Part shown: in pieces, positions 45,250 through 53,945 of the stretch
How the letters are laid out: each line of letters begins with the position of its first letter
Position numbering within the stretch: position 1 is the stretch's first letter
NCBI RefSeq assembly: GCF_000685095.1
Contig: NZ_BAYE01000017.1
Coordinates: 1-64,000, forward strand
Reading direction: 5' to 3'
DNA from: Paraburkholderia caledonica NBRC 102488
GTDB lineage: Bacteria > Pseudomonadota > Gammaproteobacteria > Burkholderiales > Burkholderiaceae
Length of the DNA: 64,000 bases
The notes under the pieces: generated by a model
The model's input: only the letters and a program-made list of their open reading frames with translations
What the model was told of the DNA's origin: nothing
Databases searched by the model: none
Program-made: the position numbers and the translations under genes

Positions 45250-45837
45250 TTAAAGGCTGCCCTTGGTCGACGGAATCTGTCCCGCCGCGCGTTCGTCAAG
45301 CTCGACAGCCATGCGCAGCGCACGACCGAAAGCCTTGAACACCGTTTCCAGTTGATGGTGAGCGTTCAGGCCGCGCAGGTTGTCGATATGGAGCGTGACG
45401 CCCGCGTGGTTCACGAAGCCGCGGAAAAATTCGATCGACAGATCGACGTCGAACGTACCGATGCGTGCGCGCGTGAACGGCACATGAAATTCGAGTCCCG
45501 GACGGCCGGAAAAGTCGATTACAACACGCGAAAGCGCTTCGTCGAGCGGCACATACGAGTGGCCATAACGGCGAATGCCCTTGCGGTCGCCGATTGCTTT
45601 TGCCACGGCCTGACCGAGCGTGATGCCGGTGTCTTCGACAGTATGGTGGTCGTCGATGTGCAGGTCGCCATGCGCTTCGATGTCGAGATCGAACAGGCCA
45701 TGCCGCGCGATCTGGTCGAGCATGTGGTCCAGAAACGGCACGCCGGTGGCCAGTTTTTGCTGACCGGTGCCGTCCAGATTGATCTTGACACGGATCTGCG
45801 TTTCGCTGGTATTGCGAACGACTTCCGCAAGGCGCAT
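45250..45837 (-). CDS. hisB: imidazoleglycerol-phosphate dehydratase
   Basis: A 195-residue Mn-dependent dehydratase with the repeated half-sites typical of the enzyme: DDHHTVEDTGI near 61-71 and HHQLETVFKAFGRAL near 161-175. It is monofunctional; the histidinol-phosphatase domain of E. coli HisB is absent, so that step is catalysed by another protein not in this window. Confidence 0.96.
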   Translation of the reverse strand: MRLAEVVRNTSETQIRVKINLDGTGQQKLATGVPFLDHMLDQIARHGLFDLDIEAHGDLHIDDHHTVEDTGITLGQAVAKAIGDRKGIRRYGHSYVPLDEALSRVVIDFSGRPGLEFHVPFTRARIGTFDVDLSIEFFRGFVNHAGVTLHIDNLRGLNAHHQLETVFKAFGRALRMAVELDERAAGQIPSTKGSL

Positions 45838-45914
45838 GGTAATTCCTCGAATCTAGCTGTGAAGCGATAGTAGTGTGGGGTGGGAGCGGCGAGCCGCTGC
45901 TTGCCGCCGCTCGC

Positions 45915-46985
45915 TCAGTGCAGCACGAGTTTCAGCGCAGCGAGCAATTGGGCGTTTTCTTCGGGAGAACCGACGGTCAAACGCACACAATTAGCGAGCA
46001 GTGCATGCATTTTACTCACGTTTTTGATCAAAACCCGCGCGGCGAGCAGGGTTTCGAACAGAATCGAAGCGTCGGGCACGCGCACCAGCAGAAAGTTGCC
46101 GGCGCTCGGGAACACTTCGGCGCCCGGCAATTCAGCCACGGCCTGCGCGAGTTTCGTGCGCTCCTCGCGTAATTGCGCGGCTTGCGAGTCGAGCACGTCG
46201 ACGTGATCCAGCAGGAAGTCCGCCGCCGCCTGGGTCAATACGTTGGTGTTGTAGGGCGGGCGCACCTTGTCAAGTTCGGTCAGCCAGGCCGGCTTGCCGA
46301 CCAGATAACCGAGACGGATGCCGGCCAGGCCCAGCTTCGACACCGTGCGCATCACGACGACGTTGTCGAACGCGTCGGCGCGCGGCAGCCAGCTTCGCTG
46401 CGCGAACGGCTGGTACGCTTCGTCGATCACCACGAGACTTTTCGTGGCCGCCGCAATAATGTGCTCCATGTCGGCATCGTCGAATAACGTGCCGGTGGGG
46501 TTGTTCGGGTAGGCGAGATAGACAACCGCCGGCTCGTGTTCGGCGATTGCCGTGAGCATGGCTTGCGTGTCGAGCGTGAAATCGGCGTTCAGCGGCACAC
46601 CGATGAACTCGAGATTCGCCAGCTTCGCCGACATCTGATACATGACGAAGCCCGGCACCGGTGCCAGCACCTTGGCGCCCGGCTTCGCGCACGCGATCGA
46701 CACCATACTGATGATCTCGTCGGAGCCATTGCCGAGCAGCACGTCGCAGCCGGCCGGCACGCCCATTACGCGCTTGATTTTCTCTATCAGCGCTTCGGGG
46801 CGCGGCGCCGGATAACGGTTGAGCGCGACGCCCGCCAGATGCTCGCCAAGATGCGCGGCCAGCACCGGCGGTAGCGGAAACGGGTTTTCCATTGCGTCGA
46901 GCTTGATGTAGCCGGTAGCGTCTGCAACGGGATAGCTCGTCATCGCGAGCACGTCGCGCCGGATGATGTCTTGAGGTGTCGTCAT
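45915..46985 (-). CDS. hisC: histidinol-phosphate aminotransferase
   Basis: A 356-residue PLP-dependent transaminase (fold type I). The Schiff-base lysine is in TVSKLGLAGIRLGYL near 216-230, and the substrate/PLP segments NGSDEII, YPNNPTGT and VIDEAY are intact. It follows hisD after a 327 bp gap that may contain an internal promoter. Confidence 0.95.
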   Translation of the reverse strand: MTTPQDIIRRDVLAMTSYPVADATGYIKLDAMENPFPLPPVLAAHLGEHLAGVALNRYPAPRPEALIEKIKRVMGVPAGCDVLLGNGSDEIISMVSIACAKPGAKVLAPVPGFVMYQMSAKLANLEFIGVPLNADFTLDTQAMLTAIAEHEPAVVYLAYPNNPTGTLFDDADMEHIIAAATKSLVVIDEAYQPFAQRSWLPRADAFDNVVVMRTVSKLGLAGIRLGYLVGKPAWLTELDKVRPPYNTNVLTQAAADFLLDHVDVLDSQAAQLREERTKLAQAVAELPGAEVFPSAGNFLLVRVPDASILFETLLAARVLIKNVSKMHALLANCVRLTVGSPEENAQLLAALKLVLH

Positions 46986-47312
46986 AGGTCAGTTGGCTGG
47001 CCGCGCGCGTCGCATGCGTCTGGCGCATGAAACGCGTCGGAGGCGCCTTGTTTCGCAGCGGCTCGCCGCGTCGGTTGGTCTGTGTTGTCGTTATTGGATA
47101 CGAATTCGTCAACAGGAGTTGCGCGGGAGTTGCGCGGTGAGCGGCGAACGGTGCGGCATCGTTGCATTGGCTGCGTACCGTTCCCGCCTTGTGCGCGGTT
47201 CGGGGCGCCCGGCTTGAGCCACGTGGCCCGCTCCGATCGCCTTCGCTGTGATCCTTCGCTGTGATCAGCCGGTCACCTGATTCGCGTAGCCGCCTTGCCG
47301 CTCCAGCCGCGC
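46986..47312. other. 327 bp gap between hisD and hisC
   Basis: No supported coding sequence; open frames are Arg-rich with no ribosome-binding site. I see direct repeats of GTTGCGCGG-like units near 47117-47137 and no clear promoter pair. An internal his promoter is possible but unproven. Confidence 0.5.
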
Positions 47313-48635
47313 TCAGCCGCTATGCCGCATCCGGTACTCGGCGCTGCGCGCGTGTGCCTGTAAGCCCTCGCCGTAAGCCAGCTCCGCGGCGATCTCGCCA
47401 AGCGTCTGCGCGCCTTCCGCGCTCACTTCGATCACGCTCGACCGCTTGAAGAAATCGTAGACGCCCAACGGCGACGAGAACCGTGCGGTGCGAGACGTGG
47501 GCAAGACGTGGTTCGGCCCCGCGCAGTAGTCGCCGAGACTCTCGCTCGTATAGCGACCGAGGAAAATTGCGCCTGCGTGGCGGATCAACTGCCCCCACTG
47601 ATGCGGCTCCAACGCCGAAATTTCGAGGTGTTCCGGCGCGATGTCGTTGGCGATCGCGCAGGCCTCCGCCATGTCGCGCACCTTGATGAGCGCGCCGCGC
47701 CCTTCCAGCGACGCCTGGATCACGTCCCGGCGCGGCATGGTGGGCAAGAGTTCGTTGATCGCGTCGTTCACGCGGCCGATGAACGCGTCGTCCGGGCACA
47801 GCAGGATGGACTGCGCGAGCTCGTCGTGCTCGGCTTGCGAGAACAGGTCCATCGCGACCCAACGCGGGTCGGTCGTACCGTCGCACAGCACAAGGATTTC
47901 CGACGGCCCCGCAATCATGTCGATGCCGACTGTGCCGAACACGCGCCGCTTGGCCGACGCCACATACGCATTGCCTGGCCCGCAAATCTTGTCGACAGCC
48001 GGCACCGTTTGCGTGCCGTACGCGAGCGCGCCGACGGCCTGCGCGCCGCCAATCGTGAATACTCGATCCACGCCGCCGAGCAAGGCCGCCGCCAGCACGA
48101 GCGGGTTCTTCACGCCGTCCGGCGTGGGCACCACCATGACGATCTCGCGCACGCCGGCCACGCGCGCCGGGATCGCATTCATCAGCACCGACGACGGATA
48201 CGCTGCCTTGCCGCCCGGCACGTAGATACCCGCGCGATCGAGCGGCGTAACCTTCTGGCCGAGCACGGTGCCGTCCGCTTCCGTGTATTGCCAGCTATGG
48301 CTGCCACACTCGATCTTCTGCTTCTCGTGATAGCCGCGCACGCGCGCCGCCGCCGCTTCGAGCGCCGCGCGCCGCTTCGGCTCGAGACCTTCGAGCGCCG
48401 CTTCGAGTTCCGACATCGGCAGCTCTAACGCGGCAACGCTGTTCGCGCTCAGGCGGTCGAAGCGGTTCGTGTATTCGAGCACCGCCGCGTCGCCGCGCGC
48501 CTTGACGTCGCTGAGAATCTGCGCAACCGAGCGCTCGATTGCTTCGTCTTCGCTCGCCTCGAACGCGAGCACCGCATGCAGTGACTTCTGGAAGTCGCGA
48601 GCAGTGGAATCGAGTTTGCGAATCTTGATAGACAT
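47313..48635 (-). CDS. hisD: histidinol dehydrogenase
   Basis: A 440-residue zinc enzyme that oxidises histidinol to histidine in two NAD-dependent steps. Conserved APGGKAAYPSSVLMNAIPAR (as VPGGKAAYPSSVLMNAIPAR), GGAQAVGALAYGT and the C-terminal GPNHVLPTSRTARFSSPLG are present. The length and the start MSIKIRKL fit the family. It lies between hisG and hisC. Confidence 0.95.
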   Translation of the reverse strand: MSIKIRKLDSTARDFQKSLHAVLAFEASEDEAIERSVAQILSDVKARGDAAVLEYTNRFDRLSANSVAALELPMSELEAALEGLEPKRRAALEAAAARVRGYHEKQKIECGSHSWQYTEADGTVLGQKVTPLDRAGIYVPGGKAAYPSSVLMNAIPARVAGVREIVMVVPTPDGVKNPLVLAAALLGGVDRVFTIGGAQAVGALAYGTQTVPAVDKICGPGNAYVASAKRRVFGTVGIDMIAGPSEILVLCDGTTDPRWVAMDLFSQAEHDELAQSILLCPDDAFIGRVNDAINELLPTMPRRDVIQASLEGRGALIKVRDMAEACAIANDIAPEHLEISALEPHQWGQLIRHAGAIFLGRYTSESLGDYCAGPNHVLPTSRTARFSSPLGVYDFFKRSSVIEVSAEGAQTLGEIAAELAYGEGLQAHARSAEYRMRHSG

Positions 48636-48696
48636 ACGGGTATCCGTTTCGGTAAGGCGCGCTTTAGAGCGAAGTCAAACTGGCTCGACCCGCCTG

Positions 48697-49395
48697 TCAG
48701 GCCGCGGCAAGACCGGCTTTCGTCGCGCGTTCGAACGCGTCGAGAATCGGCCGCAATGCGGCGCGCTTGAGCTTCAGCGCCGCCTGGTTCACAACGAGGC
48801 GCGACGAAATCTGCATGATCTCCTCGACCTCCACGAGATTGTTGGCGCGCAACGTGTTGCCCGAACTGACCAGATCGACGATCGCGTCCGCGAGTCCGAC
48901 GAGCGGCGCCAGTTCCATGGAACCGTACAACTTGATCAGGTCGACGTGAACACCCTTGGCGGCAAAATGCTCACGTGCGGTTTCGACGTACTTGGTCGCC
49001 ACGCGCAAGCGGGCGCCCTGGCGCACCGCGTTCGCATAATCGAAACCCGCGGCGACCGCGACCGACATGCGGCAGCGCGCGATGTCCAGATCCACCGGCT
49101 GATACAGCCCGCTGCCGCCGTGTTCGAGCAACACGTCTTTGCCCGCCACGCCGAAATCGGCCGCGCCGTATTCCACGTAGGTCGGCACATCGGTCGCGCG
49201 CACGATGATCACGCGCAGATTGGCGTCGGTAGTCGGCAAAATCAGCTTGCGCGAGGTCTCCGGATCTTCGGCTACTTTGATGCCGGCTGCAGCCAGTAGC
49301 GGCAGCGTTTCCTCAAAGATACGCCCCTTCGACAAAGCAAGCGTAAGCGGCGCGCTGACCGCCGGCGAGCTCGACGTTTGCGGCATGGAACTCAT
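48697..49395 (-). CDS. hisG: ATP phosphoribosyltransferase, short (HisG_S) catalytic subunit
   Basis: A 232-residue enzyme for the first committed step of histidine synthesis. It ends after the two periplasmic-binding-protein-like catalytic domains; the C-terminal ACT-like regulatory domain of the long form (about 300 residues) is missing. Short HisG needs the regulatory partner HisZ, a HisRS paralogue, which is not in this window. Key motif GGSGLYQPVDL is intact. The ATG at 49395 overlaps the murA stop by 4 bp. Confidence 0.94.
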   Translation of the reverse strand: MSSMPQTSSSPAVSAPLTLALSKGRIFEETLPLLAAAGIKVAEDPETSRKLILPTTDANLRVIIVRATDVPTYVEYGAADFGVAGKDVLLEHGGSGLYQPVDLDIARCRMSVAVAAGFDYANAVRQGARLRVATKYVETAREHFAAKGVHVDLIKLYGSMELAPLVGLADAIVDLVSSGNTLRANNLVEVEEIMQISSRLVVNQAALKLKRAALRPILDAFERATKAGLAAA

Positions 49396-50654
49396 GCCTG
49401 GCTCCCGGCGATGCGGCGGACCTTCGCGCCAATCGCGTTTAGCTTGGTTTCCATGCGGTCATAGCCGCGGTCAAGGTGATAAATGCGGTCGATCAGCGTC
49501 TCGCCTTCCGCACGCAAAGCAGCGATTACGAGACTGGCCGACGCGCGCAGGTCCGTTGCCATCACCTTGGCGCCGGAGAGCTTGTCGACGCCGGTCACGA
49601 GCGCGGTCTTGCCGTCCGTTGTGATGTTGGCGCCGAGGCGGTTCAACTCCTGCACGTGCATGAAGCGATTTTCGAAGATCGTTTCGACAACCTGCGCCTT
49701 GCCGTCCGCCACCGTATTCAGCGCCATGAACTGCGCCTGCATGTCGGTCGGAAACGCCGGGTACTCGGACGTGCGGAACGACACGGCATTCGGACGCTTG
49801 TCCATGCGCACGCGCATCCAGTCGTCGCCTTCCTCGATCGTCACGCCGGCTTCGCGCAATTTGTCGGTCACCGCTTCCAGAATCTGAGGACGCACATTGC
49901 GCAAGGTGACGTCGCCGCCCGCCGCGGCCACCGCGCATAAGAACGTGCCGGCTTCGATCCGGTCCGGAATGACCGTGTGCTTTGCACCATGCAGCTTGTC
50001 TACGCCCTGAATGACGAGGCGGTCAGTGCCGATGCCCTCGATCTTCGCGCCCATCTGCACGAGCAGATGCGCAAGGTCGCCGACTTCGGGTTCGCGCGCC
50101 GCGTTTTCGATGATCGTCTCGCCTTCCGCAAGCACCGCTGCCATCAGCAGGTTTTCGGTTCCGGTCACCGTGATCATGTCGGTGATGATGCGCGCGCCCT
50201 TCAGGCGCTCCGCGCGCGCTTCGATGAAGCCGTGCTCGATGGTGATCTCAGCGCCCATGGCCTGCAGGCCCTTGATGTGCTGATCCACCGGGCGCGCGCC
50301 GATCGCGCAACCGCCGGGCAGCGACACGCGCGCGTGGCCGAAACGCGCGACCAGCGGGCCCAGCACCAGGATCGATGCGCGCATGGTCTTCACCATCTCA
50401 TACGGCGCGACGAGGTTATCCACCTTCGATGCGTCGAGCGACACGCGTCCATCGCCGCTTTCAATGCGCACGCCCATCTGGCCGAGCAACTTGAGCATCG
50501 TGCGCACGTCCTGCAAATCCGGCACGTTATCCAGTTCCACCGGCTCCGCGCTCAGCAGACTGGCGCACAGGATCGGCAACGCCGCGTTCTTCGCGCCCGA
50601 GACAACGACCTCACCCGACAGCGGGTAGCCACCTTCAATGACGAGTTTGTCCAT
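49392..50654 (-). CDS. murA: UDP-N-acetylglucosamine 1-carboxyvinyltransferase
   Basis: A 420-residue enzyme that transfers enolpyruvate from PEP to UDP-GlcNAc, the first step of peptidoglycan precursor synthesis and the target of fosfomycin. The reactive cysteine is Cys116 (LPGGCAIGARP), so the enzyme should be fosfomycin-sensitive on this criterion. The frame is open to a GTG at 50753; I chose MDKLVIEGG at 50654 as the family start, although some Burkholderia entries use the longer form. It overlaps hisG by 4 bp. Confidence 0.95.
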   Translation of the reverse strand: MDKLVIEGGYPLSGEVVVSGAKNAALPILCASLLSAEPVELDNVPDLQDVRTMLKLLGQMGVRIESGDGRVSLDASKVDNLVAPYEMVKTMRASILVLGPLVARFGHARVSLPGGCAIGARPVDQHIKGLQAMGAEITIEHGFIEARAERLKGARIITDMITVTGTENLLMAAVLAEGETIIENAAREPEVGDLAHLLVQMGAKIEGIGTDRLVIQGVDKLHGAKHTVIPDRIEAGTFLCAVAAAGGDVTLRNVRPQILEAVTDKLREAGVTIEEGDDWMRVRMDKRPNAVSFRTSEYPAFPTDMQAQFMALNTVADGKAQVVETIFENRFMHVQELNRLGANITTDGKTALVTGVDKLSGAKVMATDLRASASLVIAALRAEGETLIDRIYHLDRGYDRMETKLNAIGAKVRRIAGSQA

Positions 50655-50765
50655 GCCTGTCTGTTCCTGATCGACCCGGACTTCAGCCGGGACTGCTTTG
50701 AATGTGTTCGACGCGCCGCTGCCGGCGTCGCGTCCTTCCTGAGTAATTCGCACTAAATTTCCAGA

Positions 50766-51005
50766 TTACGCGTTCTGCCATTCGGCGGGCGTCAGCGTTT
50801 TCATGCTGAGCGCGTGGATTTCTTCGCGCATGCGGTCACCGAGTGCCGCATACACGAGTTGATGACGCTGGATCAGCCGCTTGCCCTCGAAGCTCGGGGA
50901 AACGATGGTCGCAAAGAAATGCTGACCGTCGCCTTCGACTTCGAGATGCTGGCAGGCGAGCCCAGCGGCGATGTATTGCTTGACCTGTTCGGGAGTCGGC
51001 AACAT
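50766..51005 (-). CDS. ibaG: BolA-family protein, IbaG-like
   Basis: A 79-residue BolA-fold protein. The HTH-like segment and the ligand-bearing HFFATIVSPSFEGKRLIQRHQLVY stretch (about 29-53) match the family; His residues here and the monothiol glutaredoxin Cys coordinate shared Fe-S clusters in known members. Its position just upstream of murA and downstream of the mla genes is the same as E. coli ibaG (yrbA), which supports the name over bolA. A GrxD partner is encoded near 15.5 kb. Confidence 0.88.
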   Translation of the reverse strand: MLPTPEQVKQYIAAGLACQHLEVEGDGQHFFATIVSPSFEGKRLIQRHQLVYAALGDRMREEIHALSMKTLTPAEWQNA

Positions 51006-51019
51006 GAGAAAAGCTCCAG

Positions 51020-51784
51020 TCAGTGGCGCAGCTTGTAGCCGGACGCGAGCATGCGCATCGCCACCACGGCCAGCACCACGAAGAAACCGGCGACAATCGC
51101 GAGGCTCACGAGCGGATTGATATCCGACATCCCGAAGAAACCGTAACGAAAGCCGTCGATCATGTAGAAAAAAGGATTGAGCCGCGACACCTCGCGCCAT
51201 ACCGGCGGCAGCGTATGTGTGGAGTAGAACACGCCCGAGAGAAACGTGAGCGGCATGATCAGAAAGTTCTGGAACGCGGCGAGCTGGTCGAACTTTTCGG
51301 CCCAGATACCGGCGATCAGGCCCAGCGTGCCGAGAATCGCAGCGCCGAAAATGGCGAATAGAATGATATAGAGCGGCGCCACGAAACTGATCGGCACGAA
51401 CCAGATCGTCACGATGAACACGCCGAAACCGACCGCGAGCCCACGTGCGACCGCCGCGAGAACGTAGGCACCGAACATCTCGTAATGCGACAGAGGCGGC
51501 AACAGCACGAACACCAGATTACCGGTGATTTTCGACTGGATCAGCGACGACGAACTGTTCGCAAACGCGTTTTGCAACACGCTCATCATCACGAGGCCTG
51601 GAATCAGGAAGCTCGTGTATTCGACGCCCGGATAGACCTGTACATGGTCGCGCAATGCGTGGCCAAAAATGGTCAGATACAGCAGCGCGGTAATGACGGG
51701 CGCCAACACCGTCTGGAACGACACCTTCCAGAAGCGCAGAATTTCCTTGTAGAACAGCGTGCCGAAACCGCTATAGCCGCTCAT
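51020..51784 (-). CDS. ABC-2 type transporter permease (YadH-like)
   Basis: A 254-residue inner-membrane protein with six membrane segments of the ABC2_membrane family. Pieces FWKVSFQTVLAPVITALLYL and the loop NAFANSSSSLIQSKITGN are typical of YadH/NodJ-like exporters. It overlaps the ATPase gene by 4 bp, so both are one system. The substrate is unknown; the gene pair lies between mla and ibaG and might be an envelope exporter. Confidence 0.9.
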   Translation of the reverse strand: MSGYSGFGTLFYKEILRFWKVSFQTVLAPVITALLYLTIFGHALRDHVQVYPGVEYTSFLIPGLVMMSVLQNAFANSSSSLIQSKITGNLVFVLLPPLSHYEMFGAYVLAAVARGLAVGFGVFIVTIWFVPISFVAPLYIILFAIFGAAILGTLGLIAGIWAEKFDQLAAFQNFLIMPLTFLSGVFYSTHTLPPVWREVSRLNPFFYMIDGFRYGFFGMSDINPLVSLAIVAGFFVVLAVVAMRMLASGYKLRH

Positions 51785-52713
51785 GCGAGCCCCTCGATCA
51801 CTTCCGGACCGTTCATCACCTGAACGAAAACGTCTTCGAGGTCGGCTTTGCGGACCTCGATTTCTTCGAATGTGCAACCCGCCGCACGGCATTGCGCGAG
51901 GATTTTCTCGACCTCGTCATAGCTCGTGAGACGCAGCAAGTGCTGACGGCCGTTGCCGTTGCCCGCGCCGCCCTCGGCTTCGAGCGGCCGCAGTTCGGCC
52001 GGCAGCACGCCTTGCGCGAAGCGCACGAACAACTGCATGCCGGCGAAGCGTTGCAGCAAGGTGCTCGTGCGATCGAGCGCTACCACTTCGCCGCGACGCA
52101 GCATCGCGATGCGGTCGCATAGCGATTCGGCCTCTTCCAGATAGTGCGTGGTGAGCACGATGGTGTGGCCTTCGCGATTCAGGCGCGAGATGAATTTCCA
52201 CAGCGTCTGGCGCAACTCGACGTCGACGCCGGCAGTCGGTTCGTCGAGCACGATTACCGGCGGGCGGTGCACCAGCGCCTGCGCGACGAGCACGCGGCGC
52301 TTCATGCCGCCCGACAGTGCGCGCATGTTGGCGTCGGCTTTGTCGGTGAGATCGAGATTGGCCATGATCTCGTCGATCCACGCGTCGTTGTTGCGCAGCC
52401 CGTAATAGCCGGACTGGATACGCAACGTTTCGCGCACGGTGAAGAACGGATCGAACACAAGTTCCTGCGGTACCACGCCGAGCGCGCGGCGAGCCGCACG
52501 GAAGTCGCCGACCACGTCGTGGCCGCGCACGGCGATGTTGCCTTCGTCGGCGCGCGCGAGGCCAGCGAGAATGCTGATTAGCGTCGTCTTGCCCGCGCCG
52601 TTCGGACCGAGGAGCCCGAAGAACTCGCCTTCTTCCACCGAGAGGCTGACGCCCTTGAGCGCCTGCAAGTCTTTGTAGCGCTTTTTGACGTTACGAATTT
52701 CTATGGCTGACAT
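51781..52713 (-). CDS. ABC transporter ATP-binding protein (YadG-like)
   Basis: A 310-residue ATPase with Walker A GPNGAGKTT near 35-43, signature LSGGMKRRV near 138-146 and Walker B VIVLDEPTAGVD near 158-169. About 70 C-terminal residues extend beyond the ATPase core, as in YadG/DrrA-type proteins. It overlaps the permease gene (51784) by 4 bp. A hairpin plus T-run 60 bp upstream separates it from mlaB, so it may have its own promoter. Confidence 0.92.
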   Translation of the reverse strand: MSAIEIRNVKKRYKDLQALKGVSLSVEEGEFFGLLGPNGAGKTTLISILAGLARADEGNIAVRGHDVVGDFRAARRALGVVPQELVFDPFFTVRETLRIQSGYYGLRNNDAWIDEIMANLDLTDKADANMRALSGGMKRRVLVAQALVHRPPVIVLDEPTAGVDVELRQTLWKFISRLNREGHTIVLTTHYLEEAESLCDRIAMLRRGEVVALDRTSTLLQRFAGMQLFVRFAQGVLPAELRPLEAEGGAGNGNGRQHLLRLTSYDEVEKILAQCRAAGCTFEEIEVRKADLEDVFVQVMNGPEVIEGLA

Positions 52714-52774
52714 GACAGTGCGCCACGTGCGACGCGGCGCTTAAAGGAGCCCTGGGCGGGCGCACAAATGCGGG

Positions 52775-52821
52775 AAAAAAACGGAATTGGGGCCGGTTAG
52801 GCGGTCCGAACCGCGCCCCAA
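52775..52821 (-). terminator. terminator/attenuator between mlaB and the ABC transporter genes
   Basis: A 12-bp stem with one bulge, TTGGGGC-CGGTT (52787-52798) against AACCG-C-GCCCCAA (52809-52821), 10 nt loop. On the minus strand the 3' arm is followed by TTCCGTTTTTTT. It lies 88 bp after the mlaB stop, so mla transcripts probably end or attenuate here. Confidence 0.8.
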
Positions 52822-52908
52822 AAAACGCTTGATTATAGGGCAAAAAGCAGCGGCCCTATCTCAGTAGCGGGGAGCGCGGAGCGGCGCGACGAACGCTTCA
52901 GGAGAGCG

Positions 52909-53202
52909 TCAATGTCGCGCCGACAGCAGCGTATCGACGCCGTAGGCTTGCGCAAGACTGGCAAGGCCAGCCGGCAGATTGAGGATCTGGAAGGGGGCGC
53001 CGCGAGCCTGAGCGGCTCGCTGCCATGCGAGGAGCACGGCGAGCGCCGACGAATCGAACTGCGTAAGCGGCGCGCAATCGACGGCACCCGCACCCGCGGC
53101 AATCCGATCGAGACCCGCCGCAAGCGCGGCATTCGCGCTCGCGTGGGTCAGCGTCGTGCCGCTCGCAAAACGATTTGCGACGGGGCTCAGCACTTCGCTC
53201 AC
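52909..53202 (-). CDS. mlaB: STAS-domain protein MlaB
   Basis: A 97-residue STAS protein that stabilises MlaF in the MlaFEDB inner-membrane complex. It begins at GTG 53202, which overlaps the mlaC stop by 4 bp (GTGA); the open frame runs further into mlaC. The C-terminal FDSSALAVLLAW (about 50-61) and the Asp/Ser pair are the STAS active-loop region. It is the last gene of the mla operon before the attenuator. Confidence 0.88.
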   Translation of the reverse strand: MSEVLSPVANRFASGTTLTHASANAALAAGLDRIAAGAGAVDCAPLTQFDSSALAVLLAWQRAAQARGAPFQILNLPAGLASLAQAYGVDTLLSARH

Positions 53203-53831
53203 GACTGCTTGCCCGCGGCGAGTTGCTGGTTGCGCTGCGTGAGGAACTGGATCAGCCCGTCCACGCCCTTCTGCTGGATCTGCTCGTTGAACTGCTGCTG
53301 ATACGCCTGAATCAGCCACGCGCCGAGCACGTTGATGTCATAGACACGCCAGCCTTGCGGCGTCTTGTAAAGACGATAGTCGAGCTGGATCGGCGAGCCG
53401 TTGTTCATCACGACGGAGCGAACGACCGTGTCGGTGTCGTCAGGATTCATGCGGAACGGCTTGTACTGGATCTGCTGGTCGCGCACCTGAGCAAGCGCGC
53501 CCGAATACGTGCGAATGAGCAGCATCTTGAATTGCTCGACGACCTGGTTCTGCTGCGCAGGCGTCGCCGTGCGCCAGTTGCGGCCCATTGCCAGCTGCGT
53601 GGTGCGGCGGAAATCCGTGTACGGCAGGATCTTCTGGTTGACGAGCTGCGTGATGTGCGAGATGTCGCCCTGCTGGATCGACTTGTCGGCGCGCACGGCG
53701 TCGATGACCTGCTGCGTGACCGTTTTGATCAGTACGTCTGGCGCGCTACTGTCGACGGTCTGCGCGGATGCGCCCAAACTCGTGAACGAGAACAGCGCAG
53801 CAAACAACGGAATCAGGAAAAATTTTTTCAT
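53199..53831 (-). CDS. mlaC: periplasmic phospholipid-binding protein MlaC
   Basis: A 210-residue periplasmic protein with a signal peptide (about 1-23, ASA cleavage). It shuttles phospholipids between MlaA in the outer membrane and MlaD in the inner. The Tol-Pal-like MlaC fold pieces FRRTTQLAMGRNWRTATPAQ and the C-terminal basic tail are present. The start MKKFFLI at 53831 is the family start, 22 codons inside the open frame. Confidence 0.93.
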   Translation of the reverse strand: MKKFFLIPLFAALFSFTSLGASAQTVDSSAPDVLIKTVTQQVIDAVRADKSIQQGDISHITQLVNQKILPYTDFRRTTQLAMGRNWRTATPAQQNQVVEQFKMLLIRTYSGALAQVRDQQIQYKPFRMNPDDTDTVVRSVVMNNGSPIQLDYRLYKTPQGWRVYDINVLGAWLIQAYQQQFNEQIQQKGVDGLIQFLTQRNQQLAAGKQS

Positions 53832-53945
53832 ATCGAGCCTTGCGTAAAAAATAGTGCAACCGTTTGAACCGACATTAACACGCGAGTTCAGCGGCAATCC
53901 ACGCGCAAACTGCGAGAGTCGTATCGATCTGTTACGGCCACGCTG

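Noticed and set aside
46986..47312. A 74-residue frame in the hisD-hisC gap as a small gene
   Set aside because: Arg-rich, no ribosome-binding site, and codon use unlike neighbours.
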